From assembly GCA_916700875.1 (NCBI GenBank), contig CAKAKS010000062.1, forward strand, positions 15,231,460 through 15,295,459: a stretch of 64,000 nt of DNA, written 5' to 3'. The notes under the pieces were generated by a model that was given only the letters and a program-made list of their open reading frames with translations, had not been told where the DNA came from and searched no databases. Source of the DNA: Sebastes aleutianus. Its lineage: Eukaryota > Chordata > Actinopteri > Perciformes > Sebastidae. This document shows positions 13,007-25,575 of this stretch, in pieces (the first letter of the stretch is position 1; each line of letters starts with the position of its first letter). The position numbers and the translations under genes are program-made.

Positions 13007-14334
13007 CAGATTGATGGTGTGACACATGTGTGAGGCCCCTGTTTTCTATGAACTGCATTCCTTGTGCAGGGAGGCCTCCAGGATAGGGGCTCGCTGCAGT
13101 ATTCTTGTGCCTGCCTGTTTAATCACATTTACAGGAGGCCACAAGCGGCGGCCGGGGACTTTTAGGCGGTCTGGACCGGACTCGGGAGCTCACATGGCAT
13201 CCCATGCTTGCTGCTCCCGTTTATACACAGGAACCGCCTCTTTACTCCTAAATCGTAACACAAACCAATACCTAAACCCGTCCGTCAGAGCTCCCCCCGC
13301 CTCCTGATCCGCCTCCGCTCCTCCCTCAGTCCGCCTCCCTTGCCTGATTCCAGTCCAGTTCTTCTCTCGAGCTTGTTCCCTACTTCGAAACTAGGTCACT
13401 GTTTGCTTTGTATTATTCAGCAACTGGAATGATTGTGCGGTGAGGGTTCTTGACTGTGATCTGGGTGACATGCAGCCAGCCAGTGGTGTGCAGAGTAAAA
13501 GAGAGACAGAGAGACGACCCTGCCAGGCAACAGCACACCTTGTCCGGTCGATTAGTGTAATTTTAGGCACTGAAAAGCAAAGTGAAACTTCCCCATCAGT
13601 TTTGCACCCTCACGCTTTAAAACTGCACTGTCAGAGAGTGACCCCTCTCTGCCCACATCGGACTGTATATTTCATGTCTCAGAGGAAACAGATGGATCCT
13701 CAATGATGAATAAACAGCAGCTAAAGCTGTGAGCTGAGGAGAATGGAGGTCACAGTAACATGAAATGTTTTAAAAACATGGCAGAGCATGAAATGAAATC
13801 TAGACTCGATGAACTCACTGACGAGTTCATCTCGTGTCACCGCAGCAATGCACTACGAAGGTAAAACCTGGCAGGAGTTTGGGTCTGAGTGTCTGAGTCT
13901 GTGTGCGTGCAGGTATACACAGCATGTTTATGCCCACTTGGTAGGAAATATTTTTGAAAATTTTGAATCTGTATTCAGTCCACAGGGGCATTAGTCTGGT
14001 CCTGGGATCCTACCTGGAATGCAGAGCTGTTACGCAATTCGGAGGACTTTGGATGATCTGTGATTGATGCACTTTGTGGCATCTGAAAACACAGCAGCGA
14101 CAGCAGCACACTCTATAAAATGATTGGTGGTGGTGTTAAGCTGTGTGTAAAAATCAGTGAACTTGTGAATCACCATCTGTTGAATAACAGATATGTTCCG
14201 AGAATTTATCAACCGTCAGTCTCATAGATAGGGACTCTACACAAATTATTCTTATTGCTGGAAAGAGGGTATTCTGAAATATTTGGAAGAGCTTTTAAAT
14301 CTTCTAACCCCAGATTTATATTTTATTTCAGCCT
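13007..14334. other. Gene-free stretch with a GC-rich part
   Basis: 13020-13340 is GC-rich (AAGCGGCGGCCGGGGACTTT, CCGCCTCCTGATCCGCCTCC), with no recognised protein or splice pattern. The remainder is ordinary unique-looking sequence. Confidence 0.3.
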
Positions 14335-14640
14335 TCCCTTGAGGGGCTCAATTTCAAATATTAATATCATGTTAATAATAATGTGTAAATAATCCAGCGC
14401 CTCTTAAATCATTTTATATATACAGTTCTGGCCACAGACTCTTTCTCCACCTCCCTACACTCGTATTTTGAGTGTAACTCATTTACCACTAAAAGTGACA
14501 AAATGCACAATAAACCGAGATCAATTTGATTAATTATTATTATTTTTGTAAATAGCCTTTTGCGAAAATCATTATCATTAATTCTTTTTGCCCTGACAAA
14601 TGTGTGGTGAAAGGAGCCCTAGGGCTAGGGCTGTAACTGT
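14335..14640. mobile_element. hAT-like MITE relative of 51301-51651
   Basis: Shares CTCTTAAATCATTTTATATA, CACCTCCCTACACTC and TTTGAGTGTAA, but the terminal repeats are lost or changed. Confidence 0.55.
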
Positions 14641-14859
14641 TGATTCACAAATAGAGCTGGAATGCTTCAGTGTTTGGGATGCACTATTCTCTGTTTGCCA
14701 TAATTTCTAATGTGAGATTTGGTGGATATTGTAGAAAGATTTACATTTTAAGTTGAAAATAGTGCAATTTCAAATCCTCTATGCACCTTAAAGTGGCCAT
14801 AATCAATATATTTCTGTATCGAATGATGTGATAATGTGAAGTATGGAAACACGTCACTA

Positions 14860-15290
14860 AAAAACGTGACAATCAGGTGACGTCACTAATGTAATTTATA
14901 AAACTAAACACCATCTCGAACAAGGGTCTCTGGTTAAAGGTCCTGTTTGTTGGACCTATCCAACTCGCCATCCCCCCACCAGAAGCAGTCTTTCTTGCTT
15001 TTTATTCTACATCACTAACTCTTACTGTAGCATTTAATACGTATATGTGTTTATATTGCAGTCAGTACAGGATACATGGCGTACAAGTGACACACGGAAA
15101 TGAAGAAAGGCATACTTATTGTACGCTAAATGCCTCGTATATTATTGTGGCATTCATACGCCTTTTTGTGGGAACGGTTTGCTCATACAGACGCTAAAGG
15201 GTGCCTCGGTGTGTCGGTATCAGACGCCGACGGGCACTGACCAAACATCGGTGTTTGACAAGTTGGGAGTAAGAACAGGGTTGGTCCTCC
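14860..15290 (+). repeat. Family C repeat, diverged
   Basis: AACAAGGGTCTCTGGTTAAA, TTTGTTGGACCTATCCAACT and CCAGAAGCAGTCTTTCTTGC. The last block also appears at 6320-6540 (AAGCAGTCTTTCTCACTTTT). Confidence 0.5.
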
Positions 15291-15299
15291 ACACCCAAA

Positions 15300-16900
15300 T
15301 AATTTTCATACAGTCCCTTAGTTTCTCGTTCTTTCCTTCCTAATTAAATTCTCATTATCCTCAGGCTGAATAAATAACCGTCATAACATCCACAGGTGAT
15401 GTAAGCTGTCATTGTGTTAATGCCATTGACGAAAAGGCCGAATGCCTCCGAACACAAAGCCTGCAGGTCTCTAACTGATACACTGGCCAGAATAAAGACA
15501 GCGTACGAGCAGGAATAAATCATCTCTTGCTTTCCTGCTGCGGTTCTGATAACCTTTTCATTTTCCTCATTAACAGATGGAGATTACAGATGTTCCCTTT
15601 TTTGAAGTCTGTCATGGTTTTCATCTCAGCGTGATAAAAACCCATCAAACAGGCTGTCTGACTGACTTGCCTCGCTGTCTGTAGCTCCAGCAGTCATCTT
15701 TGTAACTCATCTTTTAGTCATTAAATTTGATAAATGGTATGAAAAATAGCTTGAGGTTCTGTTCTCCTGGGAAAGAAGCGTAGCAGCTCATATTTATCCT
15801 GTGCTTCTGCAACATACGACGGAAAAAGCAGTCCCACCTCGCCCAACAGGTATGAAGGTGTGGGTGAGAATCGCGTGTCAATAAAACACGCCAGGCGTGT
15901 TAATGAACACTCAAGGTGACAGTCTTCAGTCAGCCTTTCACAAAACAATGTTCTGCCGTTGAAAAACATTGTAATGTGTCAGGGCTAATTACAGTCTATC
16001 AGTAATGTCTCTTTGAGAGGTGTGAAGTCGTGTGAACTGTCTGCCTTCAGCTGTGATCCTGTTATTTGGTTTCATCTCCTGATTCATGTCAATAAGTGAG
16101 TCTGCACCCAACCAGAGGAAATTACATTTGTTGAAATGGGTAAAGCTAGACTAAGGCCTCATTTACACCTGAATTAAATCCTGATGTGACACTCATTCTC
16201 AGATAAAAAATCGGACAGCATCCCTCTTTTTTAGTATTCCAGACCAGAGTGGTAATGAACCTGAAGCTGTTTGGTAGCCACCAGAAGAACAGAGTAATTT
16301 AGCTAGCCATTTATTTTTATTTAATTATTTTAGTTTTTTTTGTGTCTTGTATTTTATTTATGTATTTCTTCTTCTTCTACTTGTTTAATCAATTTAATTC
16401 CTCCCTCTTTTAAGTGTTGTTTTTTGCCTACTTTCATTATTAATGCTATTATTACCCTGCTACACTAACTCCTTATCGGCATTATTGTTATAATTAATTA
16501 CTAACAATTATAATTATTATACAACTAACAATTATTATGACTGCCAGAGATGATATTGTTTTGTGGTGATATTTGTGTGTCATATGTGTGATTGTCATGT
16601 CTCTTGTACATGTTGTTAAATCAAAAAGCGAAAAAAAAAAAGGAGAGTCTAGTTAGTGGGATGTATTTACACATTTTTCATCATCTCGCTGAAATGCTTC
16701 TCAAACGACTTTCAAAAATGGTAATTGCACTTGTTTTTTTTTGCTATCAGATAGCCATCTGATCTGCCCAAGACGCATACATTGTGGCCATGTGTGATGC
16801 TACGAGCTGGTAAAAGCTAAAACATAGTGTAAAAGTAGCCATCACAAGCTATTGGTTCAAGACCAAGAAAGGTTGTTGGTTCCAGACCAAGAAAGGTTGT
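15300..16900. other. Unique, gene-free stretch
   Basis: No repeat family recognised. 15340-15610 (TCATAACATCCACAGGTGAT, AATAAAGACAGCGTACGAGC) is the most enhancer-like part. 16300-16560 is AT-rich low complexity. No supported gene. Confidence 0.3.
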
Positions 16901-16909
16901 ATCTGCACA

Positions 16910-17640
16910 GGCTGTTCTCATACACCGTCCATACCTACGAAAAGTAATGCACTGAAATTTGTATACGTATATCCCACAAATCATTCCTTATTTAATTCAC
17001 GTAATCGTTAACCGGGAAGTATAAAGAGCGACAGACGCCTTGTAGGGAGGAGATCTGGGTGGATGGCACGGTCTAAAAACACCAGACTTTCCCCCAGGAG
17101 ACTGGTGTTTGTGTCCCTCGTAAAACTACAAGTCAAAGTTGATTTATTTGTCATGTAGCTTTCATACTTAAGTTACGACACTTCCGGTCTTATTTTACCC
17201 AAACGGTGATCTTTTCCTAAAGCTAAATAAGTAGTTTTGTAGCCTAAACCTTTCCAAATAGATCTATTCCTAAACCTAACTAAGTAGTTTTGTTTTGAAA
17301 TGACTGGAGCGTAAATTGACACGTGTGGGGAACTTCTTGGTTCTGAAACCAGAATTCAACGTTGATTTATTTGTCACGTAACTTTCATACAAGTAACGCC
17401 ACTTCTGTAGTTATTTTAACCCAAACCACCATCTTTTCCTAAACCTAACTAAGTTGTTTCCTGTGAAGACAGAAGTTTATTTTGAGAAGCCTGTATGCAT
17501 AACGTGCAGAAATTGACAGGTGTTGCTGGACATAAAAAATGAGGAATACGTTTTCGTAAAATATCATACGAACTGTTGTATGAGGATACGTTGGAAATAG
17601 AGCGTACTGAATTGAGCAAATGTGCATTTTACATTAAATT
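16910..17640 (+). repeat. Family B repeat
   Basis: TCGTTAACCGGGAAGTATAA, GGGTGGATGGCACGG, CAGGAGACTGGTGTTTGTGT, and two CCTAAACCTAACTAAGT arms. An internal repeat starts near 17340. Confidence 0.6.
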
Positions 17641-19019
17641 AACCCATTTTTTATCTGTAAAAGGAAGAGTGTGGTGTTAAAGAATTCCTTACCACCAACC
17701 TCTTGCAGTTGAACAAAAATAACATCCGTCCTCTCTCAGACGCAAAGGAACCAAAGACAATATTTGTTTTAAACATGATCACCATCTGTCCCTAAACTAA
17801 CTACTAAAACCAAGTTGTTTTAAAAGTTCAAACTTAACCAGACAGATGGAAGTTCAGAAAATGGAGCCTGAACCTGCTAACTAATCAGTCACAAGCTCCT
17901 ACTGTCTGATATTACTCACCTCCTGAACATCAAACTGGGCATCATCAGCAGGTTTCTGATCTTTAAAGAATTTTAATGCCTAAATTCAATCACTTTCTCA
18001 CTGGCAGCACAACAGATGAAACAGTTAATGATAAAGAAATAAAATATTCGTATATTTCGTGTCCTGTATTTTATTATTTGTGCTAATTTTACAACATTGC
18101 ATGAAATTCCTTCTGCATTTAAGCTTTAAATCCTTTCCAGGAAGCATCAAGGAAAGTGCACCATGGTTTCAGTGGGAGCATGCAGCCCACACAGCTGCCT
18201 GCTTGTCTCAGTGTGTCTTTGTTGCGTGGCTCAGCGGTGGGTTTATAGCTGGTACTGTTCTCTGCCTCGTCCTCCACAGGGAACGACAGAAAATCATCCA
18301 GCATGTCCTGCAGAGCTGGAGATGGAGGACGCTGTGTGCTTCAAATAAGCTCTGCACGGAGGTGAAAAAGGACCAAAATATTCGGCTCTAAACGACGTAC
18401 TGCTTCTTTGAAGAAGTATTACTTTTTTAGTCTAGTGTTTTGTTTTTTAAATTAGCTCTGTAGCAGCTGAAGACATGATATTCATATTGTTTTCCAAGAT
18501 AATCTCCAAAAATCAACACAAAAGAATGTTGTGAAAATATTAACCGGTCCCAGCAGCCAGCCAAATCGGACTGATGGCAGCTGAGAGTCAGCACATGTGG
18601 CTCTATTCGGACAAATGTGAGCTTGTTTTGGCCCATATATTGTTGTATGATTGGTCTAGATATTGGCTAAGTGGGCAAGTTAGAATTAAAACATGGCTCC
18701 AGTTAGCAGCAGTCAGGCTAAAATTGGCCAAGAGTTGGCTCCTGTATTGGAGTCATGCAACACTTGAGTCCGGGATGCTAATCTGTTGTTGGTGATGTAT
18801 AATATATTGGTACTGGTGATGATGATAATAATCAATGTCCATTATATTGTTTATTGCCCCCTGCTGTATGTTTCAATGTTATATTGTATGTGATTTTTAT
18901 GCTGCAGCACAAATTGCCCACTTGACTTGAGTAATCTGCTGTTTGGCCAAGCAGTTTTGGTTACCTGAGTCTAATTCATGTTGCAGGAAGAAAAAGAAAA
19001 TCCCTGTTAGTTACTACTA
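17641..19019. other. Gene-free stretch
   Basis: No repeat family or exon recognised. A 110-codon frame at 18059-18391 has no family resemblance. Confidence 0.3.
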
Positions 19020-19400
19020 CATAGTTGGGCTTAAATCTACTACGTTTGTACAGTGAAAATGACACTGAACGTTGTGAACACGGGACACGAACGAACAGCT
19101 GATTATAATGTTATGCACGGGAAATGAACAACGGTCTCCTGGATGAAAGCCCTGTGTTTGTTGGACCCATCCACCTCCTCTCCCGCCCGCCCGGTGTTTC
19201 TCTTTTCACACTTTAAACTACGTCACCACACTTTCTCGTAGCGTTGCCGCATATGGGTTTACATTGTACTTAAAGAAAAGCCTGGTGTGCCTCATACTGG
19301 CGCTAAAGGGTGCCTTGTGCGGTGGTACCAAATGCCGATGGCCGTGACAAAGCCTTGGTATTTGATGTTCTGGGAAAGAAAATGGGCTGGTAATGTTGGT
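19020..19400 (+). repeat. Family C repeat
   Basis: ACGGTCTCCTGGATGAAAGC, CCTGTGTTTGTTGGACCCAT and CACCTCCTCTCCCGCC, then TTGGTATTTGATGTTCTGGG. Confidence 0.55.
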
Positions 19401-19905
19401 GTCTTAGCCTTGCTCATTAGCTTTTTAGCTAATGCATACAGTAACTTAACTAGTGACAGCAACAGGTAGATAGAGTTTCCATCCATTTAATTTAACACTA
19501 AGAGTTTCAGCATTTCTTTTTGCTGTCGCAAAACAAGGCTAACCACTAACAAGCCTACGGTATGAAGTAATGGATAGTTTCTTGTCTAAATGATGCTATC
19601 ATGGTTATAACCCTGTCAGAATTTAATACTTAGGGATGCAGATGCTTTATATGACTGTTGCCAGCTGCTCTGTTACTGGTTATGAACTCTAAATTCTTGT
19701 GAAAACTTCTCCAAAGTGCAAAAACAGAAACAAATGCAATCTGTCACCAATACCTAACTCTATTGTGCAACCACTCAATGGCCTTCTTTTGGGCATTGGC
19801 AAGTTATTATTATAAATAGAAAAACATCTGAAATCTGCAGAAAATCATCATGATACAGTGTAGTCATGGAGTGTTAAACGGTGATCAGATCAGGTCATCT
19901 GATCA

Positions 19906-20145
19906 ACTAGAAGGGCTCTCGGAGAGCGCAGACTTCTGCCAAGGCCATGCTCTATCTATCTCGCTATGTTAATGGAAGTGAAAAATAACTTGTGTATCCG
20001 CCTCATGATTGGGATCTGCTCCAAAATGTAATGAGTTCTTCCTTGGCCCACGCTACACCCTTCAATCAAGTTTCATGCAAATCGGGCCAGTAGTAGTCAC
20101 CTTATCTTTTCTGCAGGATCTTGTTTGCTGCAGACAGACCTGCTG
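19906..20145 (-). repeat. Family D repeat, inverted copy
   Basis: Reads AACTAGAAGGGCTCTCGGAG and TTCCTTGGCCCACGCTACAC, the reverse of 23588-23812. Non-coding. Confidence 0.65.
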
Positions 20146-20714
20146 ACACGGTCAAGTCATCGGGTCGGAGCTGATCTCTCTGTGTGCCTTGAGCAGCGTT
20201 CTGAGCTCCGGCCTTTAAAGAGACACAAACCAGAGCGGAGTCTCACCCCGTACGACCTCTGAGTGCTGCTTTTATGCTGCCTACTACTAACCCTGCTTCT
20301 GCCTCGGGCGTCAGGCGGACAGACATGAGGAAATCGGTTTGCACCAACAGACCGCATCATCACAAATTCACAGAATTATATCAGACTCCTAGTATTTTGA
20401 TTCAGAGTAGTAGTGTCACGTAGAATGATCTATCATTTCTAATGACCTGAACAATAAAGGTTAATTACAAATTTGACACAATACTGCAGTTAGTTAATTT
20501 AGTGTGCATAGACTAGTTTGACTTGTTTTAATAGTTTTTGAAGGACAAAATCAGAAGCAATATGTTTAGTTTTTCAACATCCTCCAGCTCTGAGATCGCC
20601 CCCGGGGCCCAAACAAGTTAATCTGACCTTCCTTATTAAAATATTAAATATTTAATACACATTAAAATATTGCTCTGGCGGGGGTTGGAGGCATTATGTT
20701 TTTGAGTTGTCCGT

Positions 20715-20765
20715 CTGCAGCCCTGTCTCCAAACAATTACGTTCCCACACAACTAAATCTGTGGA
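20715..20765. repeat. Terminal fragment of family C
   Basis: CTGTCTCCAAACAATTACGT followed by TCCCACACAACTAAAT equals the left end of 7578-8386. A solo terminus. Confidence 0.5.
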
Positions 20766-21104
20766 ACAAGCGAAGTAGACCTTTGTCAACAGTATTTTGA
20801 TTATTTTTTTTGCAATTTAATTAATCTTAATTTGTGATTATATAAATCATTTTATATAAATGAATATGTTTTTGATTTTATTGTGCAGTAAGTTTATTGA
20901 TCGCATGCAGAGAATTTAAAAGCTTCTCTTAATTGTTTGTGGTTCCCTAATTTGCACCACCCGTCTGTTAAAGGTGTTTCCATGTTTTCTTTGTCTATTC
21001 AGCCAATGTGGGTGGCTCTCACGTCTTCTGTTTATTCTTCCTCCGCACAATGAGAGGTTTCTTTTTCCTTGTAGGTTTTTTAGAAAGGAAACGTAAATAA
21101 TTGC

Positions 21105-21790
21105 ACAGCCTCGTCGCTCAGCAGATAGTCACACAATTGAAGGTATTGCTTTGTGTACATAGATATGAATTTAAATTTTTTTTTGTAATGGTCACCACAA
21201 AATCAATTTGCATGTAATCCATGCAATTGTTAACCGGGAAGTATAAAGAATGACGAACGCTGCGTATAGGGAGGATGTCGGGGTGGATGGGCAGGTCAAA
21301 AAACACCGCCCACGAGACCGGAGTCTGTGTCCCTTGTATAACCACAAGTCAAAGTTGATTCATTTGTCACGCAACCTCCATACTTAAATTACGCCACTTC
21401 CTGAGTTGTTTTAAACCAAACCGCGATCTTTTCCTAAACCTAATTAAGTATTTTTTGTCATGTAACCTCTGTACTTAAGTTATGACACTTCTGGTCTTAT
21501 TTTAACCCAAACGACGGTGCTCTTTTCCTAAAGCTAACAAAGTAGTTTTGTTGCCTAAACCTAACCAAGTCGATCTATTCCTAAACCTAAACTAAATAGT
21601 TTTGTTTGAAAAGACTGGAGCGGAAATTGACACGTGTGTCACGTGTTGCTGGATATTCGTTGGAAAACACACAAAGCACACGTTGTTGAGCATCACGAAA
21701 AAGGGAAATTTGTGTACTGTATATGTACACAAATGCAATAGATTAAATTTTGTGACTATTTCACAAACTGGTGTGTTGAACTACATCACT
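21105..21790 (+). repeat. Family B repeat
   Basis: Markers TTGTTAACCGGGAAGTATAA, GGATGGGCAGGTC, CACAAGTCAAAGTTGATTCA, TTACGCCACTTCCTGAGT and CCTAAACCTAA repeats. Same family at 16910-17640 (plus) and 3075-3520 (minus). Confidence 0.6.
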
Positions 21791-21850
21791 TATCAGGTTC
21801 TTCTCAAAGCCTCTGAAACCGCTTTTAGCACATTAAGCTGAAAGCCATAT

Positions 21851-21858
21851 TTACGTAA
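21851..21858. promoter_or_regulatory. PAR-bZIP site TTACGTAA
   Basis: Exact palindromic core of the HLF/DBP/TEF and E4BP4 site, 17 kb upstream of hlf. One eight-base match in a 64-kb window can arise by chance. Confidence 0.2.
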
Positions 21859-23219
21859 GAAGAAGATACATGAACAGCTCCTGGTGAGGCATGTTTTATT
21901 GATACTCCTCCAGTAGCTGTTCATCCTCCCACACTGTGCTGTGATTATTGGTCAGACATCTGATGATGACAGAAATAGCAGCGTTATTGAAGTGGAGGTG
22001 GAGGTGGATGAGCAGCGCTGAGGGTTAAACTGAGCTGCTGTTGCTGCTGCAAGCAGAGGATGCAAAAATGGTCAGAGCCAGTTAAAGAAAGCACAGCAGT
22101 AAGCCATGGTCTAATTAAGAAGTGATTGGCTCAGAGGCGACCAGTGTGCAAGTGAAACTAGGTCGCCTTAACCAGAATACGTCAGTGACAGCACGAACTC
22201 TCCTTTCATCCTTTGAACCACAGTCGGGGGAGACGACGTTGCCTAGAAACAGAGAAAAAAATACATATTCTTCAGTTCTCCAAGGTTTCACTTTGTTATT
22301 GTTGTAACATCTCTTCAGTCTGTGTGATCCTGCAGACTGAAGGCTCATCCTTTAATAAAATACAGTCCGGGAAACAAAAAGACACATGATGTTTTTCGAG
22401 CAGAAGTAGAGTAAGTCACTCACGCTCTTGTTCTGTCTGAGTCACATGTGTCTGCCATGATTTTCTTCTCAATGAGGTGACATAAGTAAGGGGTTACGAG
22501 GTCTAATCCTTTATTCTTGATGCAGGTTTAGTGGAGTAGGAGCTTTGGGCCTAAGTGTGAAGCACATGTCAGACAAGCACTCACGTTGTACAGCAATAAC
22601 AATAACTGCACACTGCGTTTTTACTAATAACAAATATTATATTTGATTCTACTTCACTTCTGTGTTACTGTGATGATTGAAAGTGCCCTTCGACACATTG
22701 AGGTGGCTTGTTAAGATTTCCAGGACACCAGAGGATTTACGTAGTAATCCTCCCATCAGCTGGTCAAAGCTAGCAGTCGACTATGTTTGCTCTGATACTA
22801 CACTGTACTATTCCTGTAGTGTTTTTAATCGCACCTCTGCAGGAATACAGGCTGTACTGTACAGGTTATCATAGGGAGACTAAAAGAAGGTTGACTGGTA
22901 CGTTTTGAGAGATCAAATTCAAGATTTTACAATACATGAAAAAAAACATTATACACATTAATAAATACATACCGGTCCAGTAGCAATTATTGAATTTAAT
23001 TAACTGAGCACCAGGAAATTAGATTGATCAACAGTTTCGATAATTATTGCCTCCACCAAGGACGTTATGGTTTCGGTTTGGTTTGTTTGTCCAGCCCAGT
23101 CGCACTGAATGGCACTGTAGTCACAAGCCAGTTTGCGTGTGATAGGATCGCCATTCTTGCTTTTGCCGTGTCATTTGTACGACATGTAGTCTGTAATTAT
23201 GCTACGCTCAGAGTTAGTG

Positions 23220-23587
23220 ACATAGAATTTAAAAAAAATTACTCTTTATTGGAAGGGGAGGTGGATGGGTCCAACAAACACAGGACTTTCAACCAGGAGA
23301 CCGGCGTTCGTGTCTCAAGGTGTTGTTGAGTGATTTTGAAGTTACCTTAGTGACGTTTGGATGTTTGTGACGTGTTTTCCATATTTGTTACAATGTTTAC
23401 GTACATCTTTATGTATTTGACTTATTTTAAGCCCAACCATGATGTTTTTTCCCAAACCTAACTAAGTGGTTTTGTTACTTAAACATAACTGCAGACATTA
23501 CCATAGGTTTTTGAATGACGTAAAAATGACATGTACGTATGACACGCAGAATGTCCCTGTAATGTGCTATTTATACGCCTTCCCGTG
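23220..23587 (-). repeat. Family C repeat
   Basis: GAGGTGGATGGGTCCAACAA, ACACAGGACTTTCAACCAGG, AAACCTAACTAAGTGGTTTT and a CTTCCCGTGAGA end. Minus orientation relative to 7578-8386. Confidence 0.55.
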
Positions 23588-23812
23588 AGATCGGGTTTGT
23601 TTGTCAGCAGGATTACGGAAAAACTAGGCCAATTTTAATGAAACATGGTCGAAGGGTGTAGCGTGGGCCAAGGAAGAACCATTTACATTTTGGAACAGAT
23701 CGGAATCACGGGGCAGATACATGAGTTATTTTTCATTGTCGTTAACATAACGAGATGGGACATTTGGCCTTGACAGAGGTCTGCACTCTCTGAGTGCCCT
23801 TCTAGTTGATTA
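23588..23812 (+). repeat. Family D repeat, plus copy
   Basis: Shares AGGGTGTAGCGTGGGCCAAG, GAAGAAC, ACATTTTGGA and GAGTGCCCTTCTAGTTGAT with the inverted copy at 19906-20145. Confidence 0.65.
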
Positions 23813-24884
23813 ATTGTTTTAAGTGATTCATCAAGCGACAGAAATACTTCTAAAATGTGAAGGTTTGCTTATTTTTCTCAATTATATATCATAAATGGAA
23901 TCTTTTGGGGTTTTGGACTGAAAAAAATATATAATCTGAAGCCATTTTTCACCACTGTCTGACATTGAAATGATTGCTCAATTAATCGAAAGTTGCCATT
24001 TTTTTATTCTAAGAATGTTAAAGTCAGTTTATATCAGACAGTTGATACTGAAGTCATTTCAGTGCTAGTTTACAAACCAAACCTCCAGCTTTTCATCTTC
24101 AAAAAGGTCATAAAAAATGGAAGTTGCTCATCTTTCAGAGTGACGGCGGTCCTGCCTGTAATCTCCACAAGGTTACAGGAGGGAGATTATAAAGGGCAGA
24201 GCAATGAGGCTAGAAGCAACAAACAGAGTACACTAAAATAGTTCAGATACTTTATATTTAAACTGATTTACATCCTGTTTTACCTCTTTGTGTCCCTTTA
24301 AGTAGCTATCAGTGTTATGTTGCACTTGTCTGACATTAACACATATATTCTGTATGAACTTGTTCCATCTTTTCATTGAAACGTATGATGGCATATTAAA
24401 ACCCAAGACTCCATGTTTGTTATGGCAGGAAAAATACTGCAGATGTTTTCATTTTATACACATTTCCCCAAAATTCAGCCTGATATATCTGATATCGTTG
24501 GAACCTTCAGACAGAGGTTAAAATATCACAGCGTTATTTGATTTACACTCTTTGTTCATCTCTCTATTTCTTCTTTACCTTCCTGCAACTGCATTCATTG
24601 ATTGTTTGAATTATTGATTGTATTATTCTGCTGTGTTTCTCTGTGTTATTTATCTGTATAACTGTTAACAGGGAATTGCTTTAAAAAAACAACATATAAA
24701 GAGATTGAAGATCAACACTGAAAGTCAACTTCAGTCTCAGTATGTGGTTCATAAAACCTAGTTGAACCCAGTTCTTAAGGACTTCCTGTCCCTCACAACT
24801 GAGCAGATCCAGCTCCATAGCAACTAAATGCGTGTTAGTTGTCAGCGCTATGACATTAGCGCCTGTGTGAATCAGTTGGCCTGG

Positions 24885-25090
24885 AGGCTGGATGGCGAGC
24901 ACCCAAGGGGCTTCCGTGACAACAGCCGGAGGACACCCTGGCTCTGCAGACGCTGGCGTGGCTCTGCTATGGTGGGACGGTACCGTCGGGGCAGCAGCTG
25001 CTGTTGCCGTACCAACACTGATACACCCGGAAATAACAGACGGGCCTTTGACGGGCCTGAAGGACGGCGTGTGTCTCATCCATTCAGCTG
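24885..25090. other. GC-rich island, unidentified
   Basis: About 200 bp of GC- and CpG-rich DNA in AT-rich surroundings. Both strands stay open here (plus from the ATG at 24892, minus to about 25151). The encoded peptides match nothing I recognise, and no splice sites frame them convincingly. It could be an exapted repeat, an enhancer or an exon of an unknown transcript. Confidence 0.25.
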
Positions 25091-25369
25091 GACAAACGGT
25101 GTCTCTGATCTCTATATTTACCTGAGACAATTCAGTTCTTAACAAATTCAACTAAACAAAAAGCCGGTTCTAAGTAAACGAGCGTAAACATGATCAGATT
25201 ATGACAAACCCAGTTAAGATACTTGGATAACTCCCACATTAAACCTGTTCCTGCAGCATGGGAACTTCTTTCACCTTTGGCTCACCCCAAGTAGGACTTA
25301 AACTGGAGTTGTGCCAATAGATGGATTAACGCACGCATGCACACACAGTGAACATTCACTGTATCATTG

Positions 25370-25575
25370 AAGTACGACTCCTCTGAGCGAGTGGCCTGTT
25401 TGTTAAATATTAGAGAATCAGCATGCCAGGGAATGATTGCGCTGGGCGTGATAACCTGAGATAATCCGTTCCATCAGAACCACAAGAGGCAAATGAAGCA
25501 GCACAGGTCCTAACGAATTATCACCTTATGCAAATATGTGCCGATAAAACTGAGGGTGTGGTGAAAAAGGTGAAT
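25370..25575. other. Unique block, candidate conserved non-coding element
   Basis: Repeat-free sequence with TGCCAGGGAATGATTGCG, GATAACCTGAGATAATCC and TATGCAAATATG. No reading frame. Flagged only because it differs from the repeat-rich surroundings. Confidence 0.2.

Noticed and set aside
18059..18391. 110-codon plus-strand frame with hydrophobic segments
   Set aside because: No recognisable family, no promoter or splice context, and two other frames overlap it.
24681..25151. 156-codon minus-strand frame
   Set aside because: The open frame comes from the GC-rich island; the flanking translation is featureless.
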